Assembly: GCF_041200145.1 (NCBI RefSeq)
Contig: NZ_CP165734.1
Location: 6,119,001-6,183,000, forward strand
DNA length: 64,000 bases
Direction of reading: 5' to 3'
From: Bradyrhizobium sp. LLZ17
GTDB lineage: Bacteria; Pseudomonadota; Alphaproteobacteria; Rhizobiales; Xanthobacteraceae
This document shows, one piece after another, positions 1-8,583 of this stretch (position 1 is its first letter; the number at the start of each line of letters is the position of its first letter). Both the position numbers and the translations under genes were made by a program. The notes beneath the pieces were generated by a model, which worked only from the letters and a program-made list of their open reading frames with translations, was not told the origin of the DNA and searched no databases.

Positions 1-2420
1 ATATAGTTAGAGGATGGGAACTTCCCCAAATATGGGTCGATACCGAGAGACGCTAGCTGCTTTCCCGTCCGAGTATCCCACACCGAGACACTGCCGCTAG
101 AGCCGGGTTGGATCGAATTTCGAATTGGGAATAGCGGTGACTTAGCAGTTGCAACGGTGGCACCATTCGGACCGAACTGGATCTGGGAGATGTCAGTTTC
201 GCCACCATCTTTTTGCGCATCAATTGAGAATTCAGACGGCAGGATTCTGTAGTTCCAAACTCGAATGGTGCCGTCGAGATGCACCGTATAGAGAAACTCG
301 TCATCGATGTCGGAACTGATCGCGTCGGAATTGCCGACGAAGATCGACGAGACTTCAGTACCTGTGATGGCGTCTATAGCCACCCACTTTGAGGCGCCTA
401 CGATGAGCAGCCATTTGAGTTTTTGATCGAATTTCAATTCGGAAGCCGCAAACGAACTGATGGCTCTGCCGGACCAGTCGAAAAGTGTAGCTCTCCCTTG
501 TCCATCCAGAGCGGCGATGCGTTCACTGCCCGAGCTTAAGACGACAGTTCTCAATTTATTTGGCCCGGTATTATCTAAAAGCAGACCCGAGAAGTCTTCG
601 AGAGTTGCGAGAGGCGGAATTGGAGCCTTTATGTCGCACAAATCGTATTCTCCCTCGTCATCGTGAGTCCACTTGCTCACTGCTTCGTGCAGAATGACAG
701 CTCTGGATCCCTCTTTGCTCACGGCGAAAATTGTGTTTGTCGGCCGACTAGCAGCGACCAATGATGCTTGCTTTCCCGTTCTTGCGTCCAAGAGAGCGAC
801 GCTGGATGTGACACGATCTTCGTTTGCCCTTTCAAAGTCGTTTGCTGGCTTATGGGATATCTCACTCAAAATTTGGGTCCCATTGTCGACGAAGCGCGCA
901 TCGTTGAACGCCCCTTGAATGCTGAGCCGTTTAGCGCCGTTCTCGACGTTCCATATCGATAGCCCATCGTTCTCAAGCCCAACGATGGAGTGCGATTGAG
1001 GGTCGAAGGCTGGGATATGAAATCCACGCGTCTGTCCTTCTAATCTAACCAGATGGTCGCCACTCACCGCATCCCAGATGTCGCCGTCGTTCGTCTCAGA
1101 TACGGTCGCGAGGCGGCTCCCACTGTTATTCAGGCTATATCCGTCTCGTCGGATACCAGCGACTGTTTTGATCGCCTGACCGGTTTCGGTGTCCCATACT
1201 CTCATGACGTTTTCGTGCGAGAACGTAATCAGCCGGGCTGTCTCTTTGCCGACCACAAAGCTGTCTGCATCACCAGGACCGGTCGAAAGCAGCCGATGCG
1301 GCTCAGGAAAGTCAATTCGCCAAACAGCAGCAGAATTGTCAGCGAACTTGACGAGGATACGTCTGTTCCCCAAGCCAATGAGTTCGTTGGCAGCAGTGGG
1401 GCCGTGCAGCAGAAATAATTCTCTGAAGGATGCGTACGCGTCATACAGCTGCCTTTCGGCAACGGGAATCAAAGGGCGCTGCCTGCCGATCGACGCATCC
1501 GGCAGCCCCTCCATTGCAATCAGGGCGGCCGTCGTGGGGTCGTGGTGACCCACTTGTTTGGCAAGGTCAGCAAGGATGCGTGATTCGGCTGCGTAAGCGA
1601 GGTCCCGCTGACGTTCGGCTTCAAGGCGCTGGCGCTCCGCATTCAGGTAGAGTCCAGATATCCAGAGCGTAAACGCAATAAGCGGGATTAAATAGAAAGA
1701 CAGTTTGATCGGCTCGCTATTGTTTGCCAGCGTCGTAATCAAGCCCTCGATCGCCGACGTATCTCGATAGTCAAACTCCGGGATTCCATCGTCTGACAGC
1801 AGCAGGGGCAGCCAATGTTCCCGCATATAAGTGTCGGAAGCGATGCCCTTACCATCCTGGAAATAGCCGCTATGACCGAAGACCGAATATCGATTTCGAA
1901 AAACGTCGCCGGTAAGTCCGCTAAAGCCGGTACGTCCAGCCATGCCCGTGAACAGGATAAAGAATTGGCTCAGCAGTAAGATGTTATCTCGTGTTCCACA
2001 GTCGTTCACGACACGCCCGACGCGATTACCAATTAGGTCTCGCCAAGGAAATCCGGCCCGCAAGACACTTCCAGATAGTATGACGGTGTGGATCGATAAT
2101 TTTACCGATGGCGGAAGTCCGGCGACTGCCCACGCGATGATATGAGTACCGAAACTGTGGCCGACAAGATCAATGCGCGTCCATTCTGATCGGCCGGCCA
2201 TGCTGATGAGGTCGGCACGAAATTTCCGTACCACAAGCGATCTAAAAAATGGAATGATGAACGCGACGACGGAAAAGTAGCCGTACTTATAATTTGCAAA
2301 TACGACATTGCCGGTCGAGCGTCGAACCAGGGCCTCAAGTCGCTCCTGCCAATGTCCGAACGTGCGAATGCCGTGTACGGTTATCACCAATCGACCGCTT
2401 TGCTGGCGCGAGCTCGGCAT
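1..2420 (-). CDS. Alpha/beta-hydrolase - transmembrane - WD40 repeat protein (3' end beyond left edge)
   Basis: An open frame of at least 806 codons without a stop starts at an ATG at 2420 and continues off the window. Residues 1-205 look like an alpha/beta-hydrolase: VHGIRTFGHWQ near 15-24, the nucleophile elbow GHSFG with Ser89, an Asp in VVNDCGTRD (about 137-145) and a likely catalytic His in FGHSGYF (His183). A hydrophobic segment at about 240-258 should span the membrane. It is followed by a charged AERQR coiled stretch and the linker (ALIAMEGLPD ... RPLIPVAERQLY) seen in many bacterial signalling or conflict WD40 proteins. The rest is WD40-like, with blade ends such as VMRVWD, LSIWNV, TIRVWNY and SVSVWDTRTG. 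No NTPase domain separates enzyme and propeller. A membrane-tethered hydrolase gated by a sensor propeller is inferred; the substrate is unknown. The ribosome-binding site before 2420 is weak. Confidence 0.8.
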   Translation of the reverse strand, partial: MPSSRQQSGRLVITVHGIRTFGHWQERLEALVRRSTGNVVFANYKYGYFSVVAFIIPFFRSLVVRKFRADLISMAGRSEWTRIDLVGHSFGTHIIAWAVAGLPPSVKLSIHTVILSGSVLRAGFPWRDLIGNRVGRVVNDCGTRDNILLLSQFFILFTGMAGRTGFSGLTGDVFRNRYSVFGHSGYFQDGKGIASDTYMREHWLPLLLSDDGIPEFDYRDTSAIEGLITTLANNSEPIKLSFYLIPLIAFTLWISGLYLNAERQRLEAERQRDLAYAAESRILADLAKQVGHHDPTTAALIAMEGLPDASIGRQRPLIPVAERQLYDAYASFRELFLLHGPTAANELIGLGNRRILVKFADNSAAVWRIDFPEPHRLLSTGPGDADSFVVGKETARLITFSHENVMRVWDTETGQAIKTVAGIRRDGYSLNNSGSRLATVSETNDGDIWDAVSGDHLVRLEGQTRGFHIPAFDPQSHSIVGLENDGLSIWNVENGAKRLSIQGAFNDARFVDNGTQILSEISHKPANDFERANEDRVTSSVALLDARTGKQASLVAASRPTNTIFAVSKEGSRAVILHEAVSKWTHDDEGEYDLCDIKAPIPPLATLEDFSGLLLDNTGPNKLRTVVLSSGSERIAALDGQGRATLFDWSGRAISSFAASELKFDQKLKWLLIVGASKWVAIDAITGTEVSSIFVGNSDAISSDIDDEFLYTVHLDGTIRVWNYRILPSEFSIDAQKDGGETDISQIQFGPNGATVATAKSPLFPIRNSIQPGSSGSVSVWDTRTGKQLASLGIDPYLGKFPSSNY

Positions 2421-2842
2421 TCGACGCAAATCTCTGCAACCAAAACGATATCTTGACGGGATAATATAGCAGAAGCTCGGGGCCGGGAAAGTCAAGGAAT
2501 TCCGAAGCTCCGTCACCTTTTTGTTGATCCGGGGCAGTCCCCGCGCAAGTTCGTGCCATCTGAATGGCCTCTCGACAATCGCGTGTCACGACAGGAGTTG
2601 AGCCAAATACGAACACGAGTGCTTCGCGACTAAAGGGCTTTGCGACGGGAGAGCGACAAGGGATCCACAGCTTCGTGCTTGAGCTGCCTGATGTCGTAGA
2701 TCAAGCCGTCTAGCGGGACCGGCAATCTGGATTTCTGCGGCCGAACGCAGATAGAAGTCAGGACACTTTCCGTGTCGTCATGCGGGATGAAATCGTATAA
2801 TTGCGCTGTGGCAGTGCGGGCCAAGCTCACCACTCCTTGCAC
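2335..2842 (-). CDS. Possible small gene between hypothetical protein and hydrolase-WD40 gene (frameshifted or two small ORFs)
   Basis: A GTG at 2842 lies 10 bases after the stop of the upstream gene and has an AAGG-type Shine-Dalgarno. Its frame (with DFIPHDDTESVL and LPVPLDGLIYDIRQ) ends at a TAG at 2630. A second frame takes over near 2640 (SREALVFVFGSTPVV) and runs to 2335, overlapping the start of the hydrolase-WD40 gene. Removing one A from the AAA run near 2642 would join both into one protein of about 168 residues, like the other homopolymer frameshifts in this window. I do not recognise the product. It may be one gene with a sequence error, two short genes, or a decayed remnant. Confidence 0.3.
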
Positions 2843-2852
2843 CTTGTCACCT

Positions 2853-3302
2853 TCACACCAGCGGGACGATATTCTTATCGAGCCACGGGATCCAAATTAC
2901 CGGTAGTTTCAAACCTGAACTTGGATAGCAGTGGTCCGCTAACTTTCTGGCGTCTTCGGCGGTCTTGGCACAAATTGGTGCGCGCCCAAAAGCCACAGCC
3001 AAAACCTCCAGGTAGATTTTTGAGCAACCTGTTTGCCTTCGCAGAACATACCAATAGCGGCCGACCTGTATAACCGTGAAAGAGTACTTCTTATCTTCGG
3101 TTCGGCGGCCGAAGCCATCGATCGTCATATGCCAGCGATTTGACGACGACGGAGAACCGTAAGCTGCTGCGATCGGATCTTCGGCGGCAAGCAGAACGCG
3201 ATTTGCATGCCTAAACCAACCGTTGGGTACCTCTGCTTCCTTGCGCCCGCAAAACCTCGATAGTTTCTTGGCTTCGCTCGCTTTAGCACTTTCGATATCC
3301 AT
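2853..3302 (-). CDS. Hypothetical protein, first gene of the hydrolase-WD40 cluster
   Basis: A 149-residue protein of unknown family. The ATG at 3302 has a strong Shine-Dalgarno (GAGAGGAG) at good spacing, which is the main reason to believe the gene. The central part reads like a compact folded domain (NRWHMTIDGFGRRTED, then SFTVIQVGRYWYVLRR), followed by an alpha-helical stretch with KTAEDARKLADHCYP and a hydrophobic tail. There is no signal peptide or membrane segment. It is followed at 10 bases by the next leftward frame and then by the hydrolase-WD40 gene, so the three may be co-transcribed. A function as an accessory, immunity or target-recognition protein is speculation. Confidence 0.6.
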   Translation of the reverse strand: MDIESAKASEAKKLSRFCGRKEAEVPNGWFRHANRVLLAAEDPIAAAYGSPSSSNRWHMTIDGFGRRTEDKKYSFTVIQVGRYWYVLRRQTGCSKIYLEVLAVAFGRAPICAKTAEDARKLADHCYPSSGLKLPVIWIPWLDKNIVPLV

Positions 3303-3823
3303 GGTATTCTCCTCTCTAATGCGGCGCCGACACGAGGGCAGCAGTGGCGGCTCGACACCTGCTCATCAGTAACTTGGGATGGCGCAAGAGCAGGGCAATG
3401 GCTCGTGTGATACGAATTGCAGACTATAGTTACTGCGGCAATCTGGCGTTTGGGTTGTACTCTCGTGCCGATCAATTCTCGTTTCCCTAGTCGCTCGGTG
3501 AGTGCGCATGTAGCCGTCGCGAGCTTGCTCCTTGTGGCCAACGCGCGTGAAGCCGCTCGCGCACCGGCGCCCAGCCAAGCTCAGCCGGCAAAGTCCCGGG
3601 GTGCCGACAGGCGCGGATAGTACGATCGCGCTGCTACTTCTACGCCGCTGTGTTCCGGGGCGAAGGCGCGTTTGTCCCGCACGCGCTGCAGCCGGAGGTG
3701 CCACGCGTCGCTGGGCGATTGCAATACTTCGTATCCTTCTGGGGCCACTTCCGACTCGCCGTTGAACGCTCTGCGGTTAACTGTGCGTCGCAGCCGCCTC
3801 AATGGCGGCTGCGACCATAGCAT
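3303..3823. other. Intergenic stretch, no convincing gene
   Basis: About 520 bases between two leftward genes. Several short frames exist on both strands, but they overlap one another, are Arg/Ser-rich and lack ribosome-binding sites, so I do not call any. The stretch should hold the promoter of the leftward cluster starting at 3302; no clear promoter hexamers could be assigned. A perfect hairpin sits at its right end (3787-3815). Confidence 0.5.
3787..3815 (-). terminator. Perfect 12-bp stem hairpin downstream of the small gene at 3824-4027
   Basis: GTCGCAGCCGCC and GGCGGCTGCGAC form a perfect 12-bp stem around the five-base loop TCAAT. It begins nine bases past the stop codon of the leftward gene at 3824, where a terminator is expected. 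There is no T-tract on either side, so it may be a transcript-stabilising or weak terminator structure rather than a standard intrinsic terminator. Confidence 0.4.
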
Positions 3824-4027
3824 TTACCACTTGTGTGGTCCGCCAACGTGATCGAACGTCGCGGCAGTATGGGCGATGGCGAGAATATCAAGAGCGTTGT
3901 TCATCTCTTCTCCGTCCTCGCCTTTCTCCCAAAGCATGACTACACGTTCGAGTGCCATGTCCCGCTTCTGAGAGAGAGCTTCAATATAGTCGAGCTTGGT
4001 CCGTCGAATTTTCTTTGACTTTGTCAT
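3824..4027 (-). CDS. Small hypothetical protein, 67 residues
   Basis: A short charged protein starting MTKSKKIRRTKLDYIE. It is predicted to be mostly helical, with a basic N-terminus and an acidic middle (WEKGEDGEEMNNALD). I prefer the ATG at 4027 to an upstream frame extension, because the extension has no ribosome-binding site and MTKSKK is a typical bacterial N-terminus. It lies 74 bases downstream of the larger leftward gene at 4102 and is followed by a strong hairpin. The family is not recognised. In this context it is island cargo or a small regulator. Confidence 0.5.
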   Translation of the reverse strand: MTKSKKIRRTKLDYIEALSQKRDMALERVVMLWEKGEDGEEMNNALDILAIAHTAATFDHVGGPHKW

Positions 4028-4101
4028 TGTAGGTTCCCGAGCCGCGAGTGAAATGGTTAGCAAGCGGCGGCTCGGCGCTTGCTATGCTTGGATCAAGAGA
4101 T

Positions 4102-5139
4102 CTAGTGGAAAGTCGGCGGCGCAGTGCCCCAGCGCGCGGGGGACAAATACTGTAGCGCTAGTCTAACAGCGACCGGCGGTAACAACGGCGCATGCCTCTG
4201 ATTGGTTTGCCGCCTTTTCATTCTTCGAGAATGAGCGTTGGAAACTCGTAGGTCGTTCCAGCTGAGCTTTGTACCTTCGCGGTTGGCGCGCTGCATGGCG
4301 AAGGCAAGGAGAACGATTGGGCATCTGGGGCTCACCTCAACCCAATGAACATTGAAACCCTGATGGTTGACTTCAAACCAATAAGCCAGGTGCAACGCTT
4401 CGTTCAGATCACTGGTGACGAGCGGCGTTGCTCCAAATCTATGGGCGAGTGTCTCACTTTCCGCGTCCGAGTGCATGGAGATCCCAGGGGGCCATCTTGA
4501 GATGATCCATCCCCGGCGGTCGTTTGTAGGGCGAACCCGTAGTCGCGTTTTGCCGACCGACAGCTGATACACATCCTGCCGGATTTTTTGCCATCCGTGA
4601 GGTATCGCTCGTGTCTTCTTGTAACCTGTTACGCCAAGAAGCACGGGACTGGCTAGGATAACGCCCCGCGCTAGAGGAAGCAGCCAATATGGCAGCTCAA
4701 TATCTTCTCTGCTGATAGCTTCGCTGAAGTAAGGGGAGAGCTGGCGTGAAAAGCTGTCCCAATCTTTCCGCGGTGCGTCAGGATGGCCAGGGTACGATGT
4801 GCCAATATGGATTGATGGTGCGAGCATAGCGTTACCTTTCCACCTTGTTAGCTGTTGGAAACGATCGGATAGGGCGTGCCCACCCCCGGGTGACCGTGTC
4901 GCGGAACCCCCAGGCATCAGACGGCGCGACTGGATCGGGATGAACTTCAGGTCCCGCATGATCGCGGCGAGCCGGCGTGCGTTGCCGGTGCTGGGGCGCG
5001 CGCCCACGAGATTGAGGAGTGCGGCGGAGCTCATGGCGTCGACGTCATCGACAGCCTCGGCAATGATCTTCCGCCAAGGGTCGGCAGGGCGAGCATCGAG
5101 CTTCCCACTCGCCCTAGCGATTTTTTCAAGAAAGGACAT
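4102..5139 (-). CDS. Island hypothetical protein with primase-associated N-terminal helical module
   Basis: The ATG at 5139 has a GGGAGA ribosome-binding site five bases upstream, giving 345 residues; the same frame extends further upstream but without a good start. The first 90 residues (MSSAALLNLVGARP, then AAIMRDLKFIPIQSRRLMPGG) match a helical module often seen at the C-terminus of phage and island primase-type proteins or in small proteins encoded beside them. The remaining 240 residues look unrelated, with WLLPLARGVILASPVLL and VRPTNDRRGWIISRWPP, and have no motif I recognise. It follows the primase-helicase gene at about 295 bases and probably belongs to the same leftward unit. It may be a fusion of the replication-associated module with a different cargo domain. 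Confidence 0.6.
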   Translation of the reverse strand: MSFLEKIARASGKLDARPADPWRKIIAEAVDDVDAMSSAALLNLVGARPSTGNARRLAAIMRDLKFIPIQSRRLMPGGSATRSPGGGHALSDRFQQLTRWKGNAMLAPSIHIGTSYPGHPDAPRKDWDSFSRQLSPYFSEAISREDIELPYWLLPLARGVILASPVLLGVTGYKKTRAIPHGWQKIRQDVYQLSVGKTRLRVRPTNDRRGWIISRWPPGISMHSDAESETLAHRFGATPLVTSDLNEALHLAYWFEVNHQGFNVHWVEVSPRCPIVLLAFAMQRANREGTKLSWNDLRVSNAHSRRMKRRQTNQRHAPLLPPVAVRLALQYLSPARWGTAPPTFH

Positions 5140-5353
5140 GCGTGTCTCCCGGTGATAGGGGGGCCTCATGGCCGTCAATCTGTGACGCTTCCGGAGGCTA
5201 ATGCACTCGGCCGCCGGCACTACCACGTAGCGATGGACGGCAACCGGTTGCTGATCAACCGGATGAAGCCGGCCTGATATCGCCTCGGCAATGACAAGGT
5301 GGCGGCGTTTGCCGCGCGTATCGTTGCCGCGCGTACCGTTGCAGCGCGCCGGC

Positions 5354-5468
5354 AAGTCCGGGAAGATCGGGAAGATCCTGCCTCCTAGATACTGATCAAT
5401 ATGCAACAACATCTTTTGATGTTTGATCCTCATGTTAAGGCTTAAAACTTCCCGATCTTCCCGGACTT
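5354..5468. repeat. Perfect 21-bp inverted repeat with 73-base spacer at the end of the primase gene
   Basis: The arm at 5354-5374 (begins AAGTCCGGGAAG) is the exact reverse complement of the arm at 5448-5468 (ends TTCCCGGACTT). The right arm lies inside the last codons of the primase-helicase gene and encodes its Gly-Ser-Pro-Arg tail; the left arm lies downstream. The spacer is AT-rich compared with its surroundings. It could fold in the 3' end of the primase mRNA as a terminator or stabiliser, or be a replication or regulatory site of the element. Confidence 0.75.
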
Positions 5469-8368
5469 CCCGGAGCGACCGCCACTACGTCAGGCAGGAT
5501 GGTGATCAGGTTGGAGTTTGTTGCCGGGTCGTGCTCGACTTCCAGGATGAAGCCGCCGTTGTGAGCCCCCTTAAGGCGGCGGGCGCAATAGCCGAACAGC
5601 TTTGGATTGACGCCCTTGCTCCCGAGTGCGTCATCGAGTGCATCATGCAGCGCCTGCTCCGACGCTGTTAGCTGGATGGACGCCGTTGAGCGGCGGGCGT
5701 CTTCCACCTTCTTATGAACCGCGGTTGCCTCGGCAGCCTTGAACGGCGTTGCGCCAAAATGCTGGTGCAGAGCAGCAAGCAGCGCTGCGTCCGCCTGCCG
5801 CCGCGGGTCCTCCGCCTTGTTCTGACGGAACACCACGCTCACGTCATAGTTGGTGAGCCAGTAGACGAGATCGCGGACCCTGGTTGCCCATTCGTCGAAC
5901 GACCCTACCGCCGGCAAGCCCTGCGACGGCATGCCCTCGAGGCGAAACGCCCGCATGATGGTGAACGCTGCACCCAAGAGAGCGATGCGGTGCCGCTGGA
6001 TGAACTTCACCGGATCGAACTTGTAGCGGTCCTGTTCTGGGTCTGCTGACCTGGGCAAGATGTCGAGCGGTATCGCCCTGCGCGCCATGTCACCAGTGAT
6101 GATTGGGTTGTTGCCGGTCAGGGTGATGAACGAGCGATTTCGCAGCTTGACAAAGTCCGAGTACCCAAGCGGGCGAATGCCCGCCCTTCCTTCGGTAATC
6201 ACGCTTTCCAATAGGTCGCCTTTAATTTGCATCCCGTTGGCGTTGTCGATCATCAGGGCGGCCGGCGCCTGTAGCAGAATGGCTGTGAGGCGCTTCTCGA
6301 ACTCCTCGCCGCTGCCGCCCCAGGTGACAACAACGGGCGCGGTGTCAAAGCCCAACAGGACGAGCGCGCGCGCGAGCTTTCCCTTGCCCGTCGCGGGCAT
6401 CGAGCTGCGCACGACGAACATTGGCGCCACCGGCAGGAAAGGTCTCTCCAGTACTGTAAAGATGGCGGCAAGCAGGAGTGCTTTGCCTTCAGCCGCGTCA
6501 TCGAACCGATATTGGGAGAAGGCCAGCAACAACGCGTCTGCCGCTCTTTTGACCTGATCCCTCGTCGGCGCCGGCGAAATCGCGAGACTAGGAACTCTGT
6601 CGTGGAATAACCCGGTCACGGGGTCGTAGCCCTGGAGCGAATGAACGTCGCCGTTTTCGTCGATGCGTGGCACGCGCACGATGCCACGCAATGGTCGCGC
6701 GCCATACCGACCGCGCATTTGCGCCAGGTAGTCACCGACGAAGCCCCGCGGAGGATGGGTGTGCGTTAGCAGACCTTCGCCCCTGCCGCCCGTACGCTGC
6801 TTCCAGATAAGCCGTTCAGCCCGCTCATTGATATCTGCTGATGTCGCGAGCGTCGTGGCGGGTAAGTCGCCGTCCCATTGCGTGCCGGATGGCAGTGCGT
6901 CCCGTTCTGGCTTTCGTAGGATCACCAGCGGGCCCGTCGGATCACCCAAGGTGAAGGTGTTGGGATCGTTCGCCACCACGGCATCAAGGCGGTTACGACA
7001 CTCCCCCTCATTCCCCGGTACGTACACCGCGATTTTGGTGTCGCAGGCATCTGCGACCTGCTTCCAGGGTGCAAAGTCGGCTCCGGATTCAGTGGCGAGA
7101 TGCAGCAGCGTCCCGATCGTTACGCCATCCTGCCGGGGTTCGGCACTCCGGCAACCATCAAAGAACTGTCGTAGGCTGTCCTCGGAGTCTGCGCCTTTTG
7201 CGGTCGACGCCACCTCCACAAAGATATCTTTGGCGTCTTCCACGCCGCTGCGGGCAAGAGCGAGAGCCACTTTCAAGTAGGTATCGTAGCTGCCGCCGTT
7301 GGCCGTCAGCTCGAATAGCTTGGAGTTCCTGGCGATGTGGCGAGCCGCATGGCGCACGACTTCGCTTTGCTTGTCGGCAGCGAGTTCTGCGAACCACCGG
7401 CCCGCCTTGCCCTCCGCCTCGCCCGCCGGGACCAAGGAGTGGGATGGTGCTGTTGCTGTCCCCGATGCAGCGTTGGGAAGAACAGCGAGCGCCGTCGCGA
7501 AGTCGTACATCCGTCCTAGGTGGATCAGCTTTACCTCTCTCGGGGGCTCGTATTTATGGTTCAGCGTACCCGGGACACGAAGAAGGCGGGCAGGATCGGT
7601 CGTGAGGCCGGCATCGCATTTCACACCCTCGCGAAGCAGAAGGCCCTTGAGACCTTCGGCGTAGGGACGCCAGTCCTGCGGGGAAAGCGGCGTGGTGCTG
7701 ACCCAGTAGAGGTGCATTCCGGATCCGGAGTGCACCACAGCGCTCGGCATCGGAAGCCCGACCGCAGCACGGAAGACGCCGACGGCGGCCCACGCCTCCG
7801 CCACCGTCTCGTAATGGGTCCATGGCTTGCCGGGGTTTTTGGCGTCCCAGTCAGCGGGCTTCGCCTTGACGTCGACGTCAATCCAGATGGCTTTCAACCA
7901 CGTCGCATTACTCGCCAGCCTTTTAGCTTTGTTCTTTCCCTTGGGGCTGACCGCGCACTCGGACTGCTGGGAGGTACAGAACCAGCTGTCGAAGAACTTC
8001 CTGGTCCCGTGCACCCACGCGGCCATGCCCAGCAGTTCGTCGGCCGTCTTGTACGGCCAGCCGACGACGAAGTCCTTGCCTCCGTTCTTCGCCGGGTCGG
8101 TGTTCTTAACATGGCAGTGGAGGTTGATCCAGCCGGCGTTGTTCACTCCAGGCCAGACGACAACTTGCTCGAGGAACTGCTTGTTCCTGGCAGCTGTCGA
8201 CGATCGCTCATCGCCTGCTGGCGCTTGGCTCGCCCCAACGAAAGCTCCGGAACCACTTCCCGCTGTCGTTTGCGTAGCGCTCAGCGCAGCAGTGGGTATC
8301 GAGCTGGATTCTAGGCTGGCTGTTACCGTGGCGGTAACTCCGCCGTCTCCACCACTGCAGTTGCTCAT
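5435..8368 (-). CDS. Primase-polymerase / helicase fusion protein of the integrative element
   Basis: A 977-residue protein. After a low-complexity Ser/Thr/Ala N-terminus, residues 60-290 resemble an archaeo-eukaryotic-type primase (PrimPol): IDVDVK supplies the metal-binding Asp164 and Asp166, HSGSGMHLYW the conserved His219, and RLLRVPGTLNHK the C-terminal motif. The second half looks like an AAA+/superfamily-3 type helicase, with a Walker-A-like MPATGKGKLA near residue 655, a Walker-B-like ALMIDNANG near 707, a sensor-like TLTGNNP and a possible arginine finger in MARRAIPLDI. Such fusions replicate phage satellites and plasmid-like islands. The start codon overlaps the stop of the AlpA-type gene by four bases (ATGA), so the two are translationally coupled. 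The last codons lie in a perfect 21-bp inverted repeat. Confidence 0.85.
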   Translation of the reverse strand: MSNCSGGDGGVTATVTASLESSSIPTAALSATQTTAGSGSGAFVGASQAPAGDERSSTAARNKQFLEQVVVWPGVNNAGWINLHCHVKNTDPAKNGGKDFVVGWPYKTADELLGMAAWVHGTRKFFDSWFCTSQQSECAVSPKGKNKAKRLASNATWLKAIWIDVDVKAKPADWDAKNPGKPWTHYETVAEAWAAVGVFRAAVGLPMPSAVVHSGSGMHLYWVSTTPLSPQDWRPYAEGLKGLLLREGVKCDAGLTTDPARLLRVPGTLNHKYEPPREVKLIHLGRMYDFATALAVLPNAASGTATAPSHSLVPAGEAEGKAGRWFAELAADKQSEVVRHAARHIARNSKLFELTANGGSYDTYLKVALALARSGVEDAKDIFVEVASTAKGADSEDSLRQFFDGCRSAEPRQDGVTIGTLLHLATESGADFAPWKQVADACDTKIAVYVPGNEGECRNRLDAVVANDPNTFTLGDPTGPLVILRKPERDALPSGTQWDGDLPATTLATSADINERAERLIWKQRTGGRGEGLLTHTHPPRGFVGDYLAQMRGRYGARPLRGIVRVPRIDENGDVHSLQGYDPVTGLFHDRVPSLAISPAPTRDQVKRAADALLLAFSQYRFDDAAEGKALLLAAIFTVLERPFLPVAPMFVVRSSMPATGKGKLARALVLLGFDTAPVVVTWGGSGEEFEKRLTAILLQAPAALMIDNANGMQIKGDLLESVITEGRAGIRPLGYSDFVKLRNRSFITLTGNNPIITGDMARRAIPLDILPRSADPEQDRYKFDPVKFIQRHRIALLGAAFTIMRAFRLEGMPSQGLPAVGSFDEWATRVRDLVYWLTNYDVSVVFRQNKAEDPRRQADAALLAALHQHFGATPFKAAEATAVHKKVEDARRSTASIQLTASEQALHDALDDALGSKGVNPKLFGYCARRLKGAHNGGFILEVEHDPATNSNLITILPDVVAVAPGSPGRSGSFKP

Positions 8369-8583
8369 ATCGCGCCGTTGCTATCGAGGCGACGGACCAG
8401 GGCCTTCGGTTCGAGTGGCGGAAACGAGTGAACCCACTGCCGCAGATCTTCATCGAGAATCAGCGTGCGTCTTCCACGTTTCACTGCGCGGAGTGCCCCC
8501 GAACGGATTGCTTCGTAGACGACAGTCCGTCCCACTTTTGCACGCGTACATGTCTCGGGGATGGTGTGTACAATAGGATCCAT
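8365..8583 (-). CDS. AlpA/excisionase-type helix-turn-helix DNA-binding protein
   Basis: A 72-residue protein whose body (TCTRAKVGRTVVYEAIRSG followed by a wing-like VKRGRRTLILDEDLRQWV) matches the short MerR-like helix-turn-helix of AlpA/excisionase family proteins. In P4-like elements AlpA controls integrase expression and excision. The ATG at 8583 has a GGAAGCGAG ribosome-binding site. The gene ends in an ATGA overlap with the primase-helicase gene, so both come from one leftward transcript. Confidence 0.8.
   Translation of the reverse strand: MDPIVHTIPETCTRAKVGRTVVYEAIRSGALRAVKRGRRTLILDEDLRQWVHSFPPLEPKALVRRLDSNGAI

Noticed and set aside
3366..3823. Several 60-110 codon frames on both strands between 3.36 and 3.82 kb
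   Set aside because: They overlap each other, lack ribosome-binding sites and read as Arg/Ser/Pro-rich noise.
5309..5350. Short tandem repeat with TTGCCGCGCGTA units
   Set aside because: Only about two and a half imperfect copies; too few to call iterons, and it lies in GC-rich DNA where such runs arise easily.
7520..8576. Long rightward frames opposite the primase gene
   Set aside because: The leftward frame holds the PrimPol motifs, and the ATGA coupling to the AlpA-type gene supports it; the rightward frames have no motifs or ribosome-binding sites.
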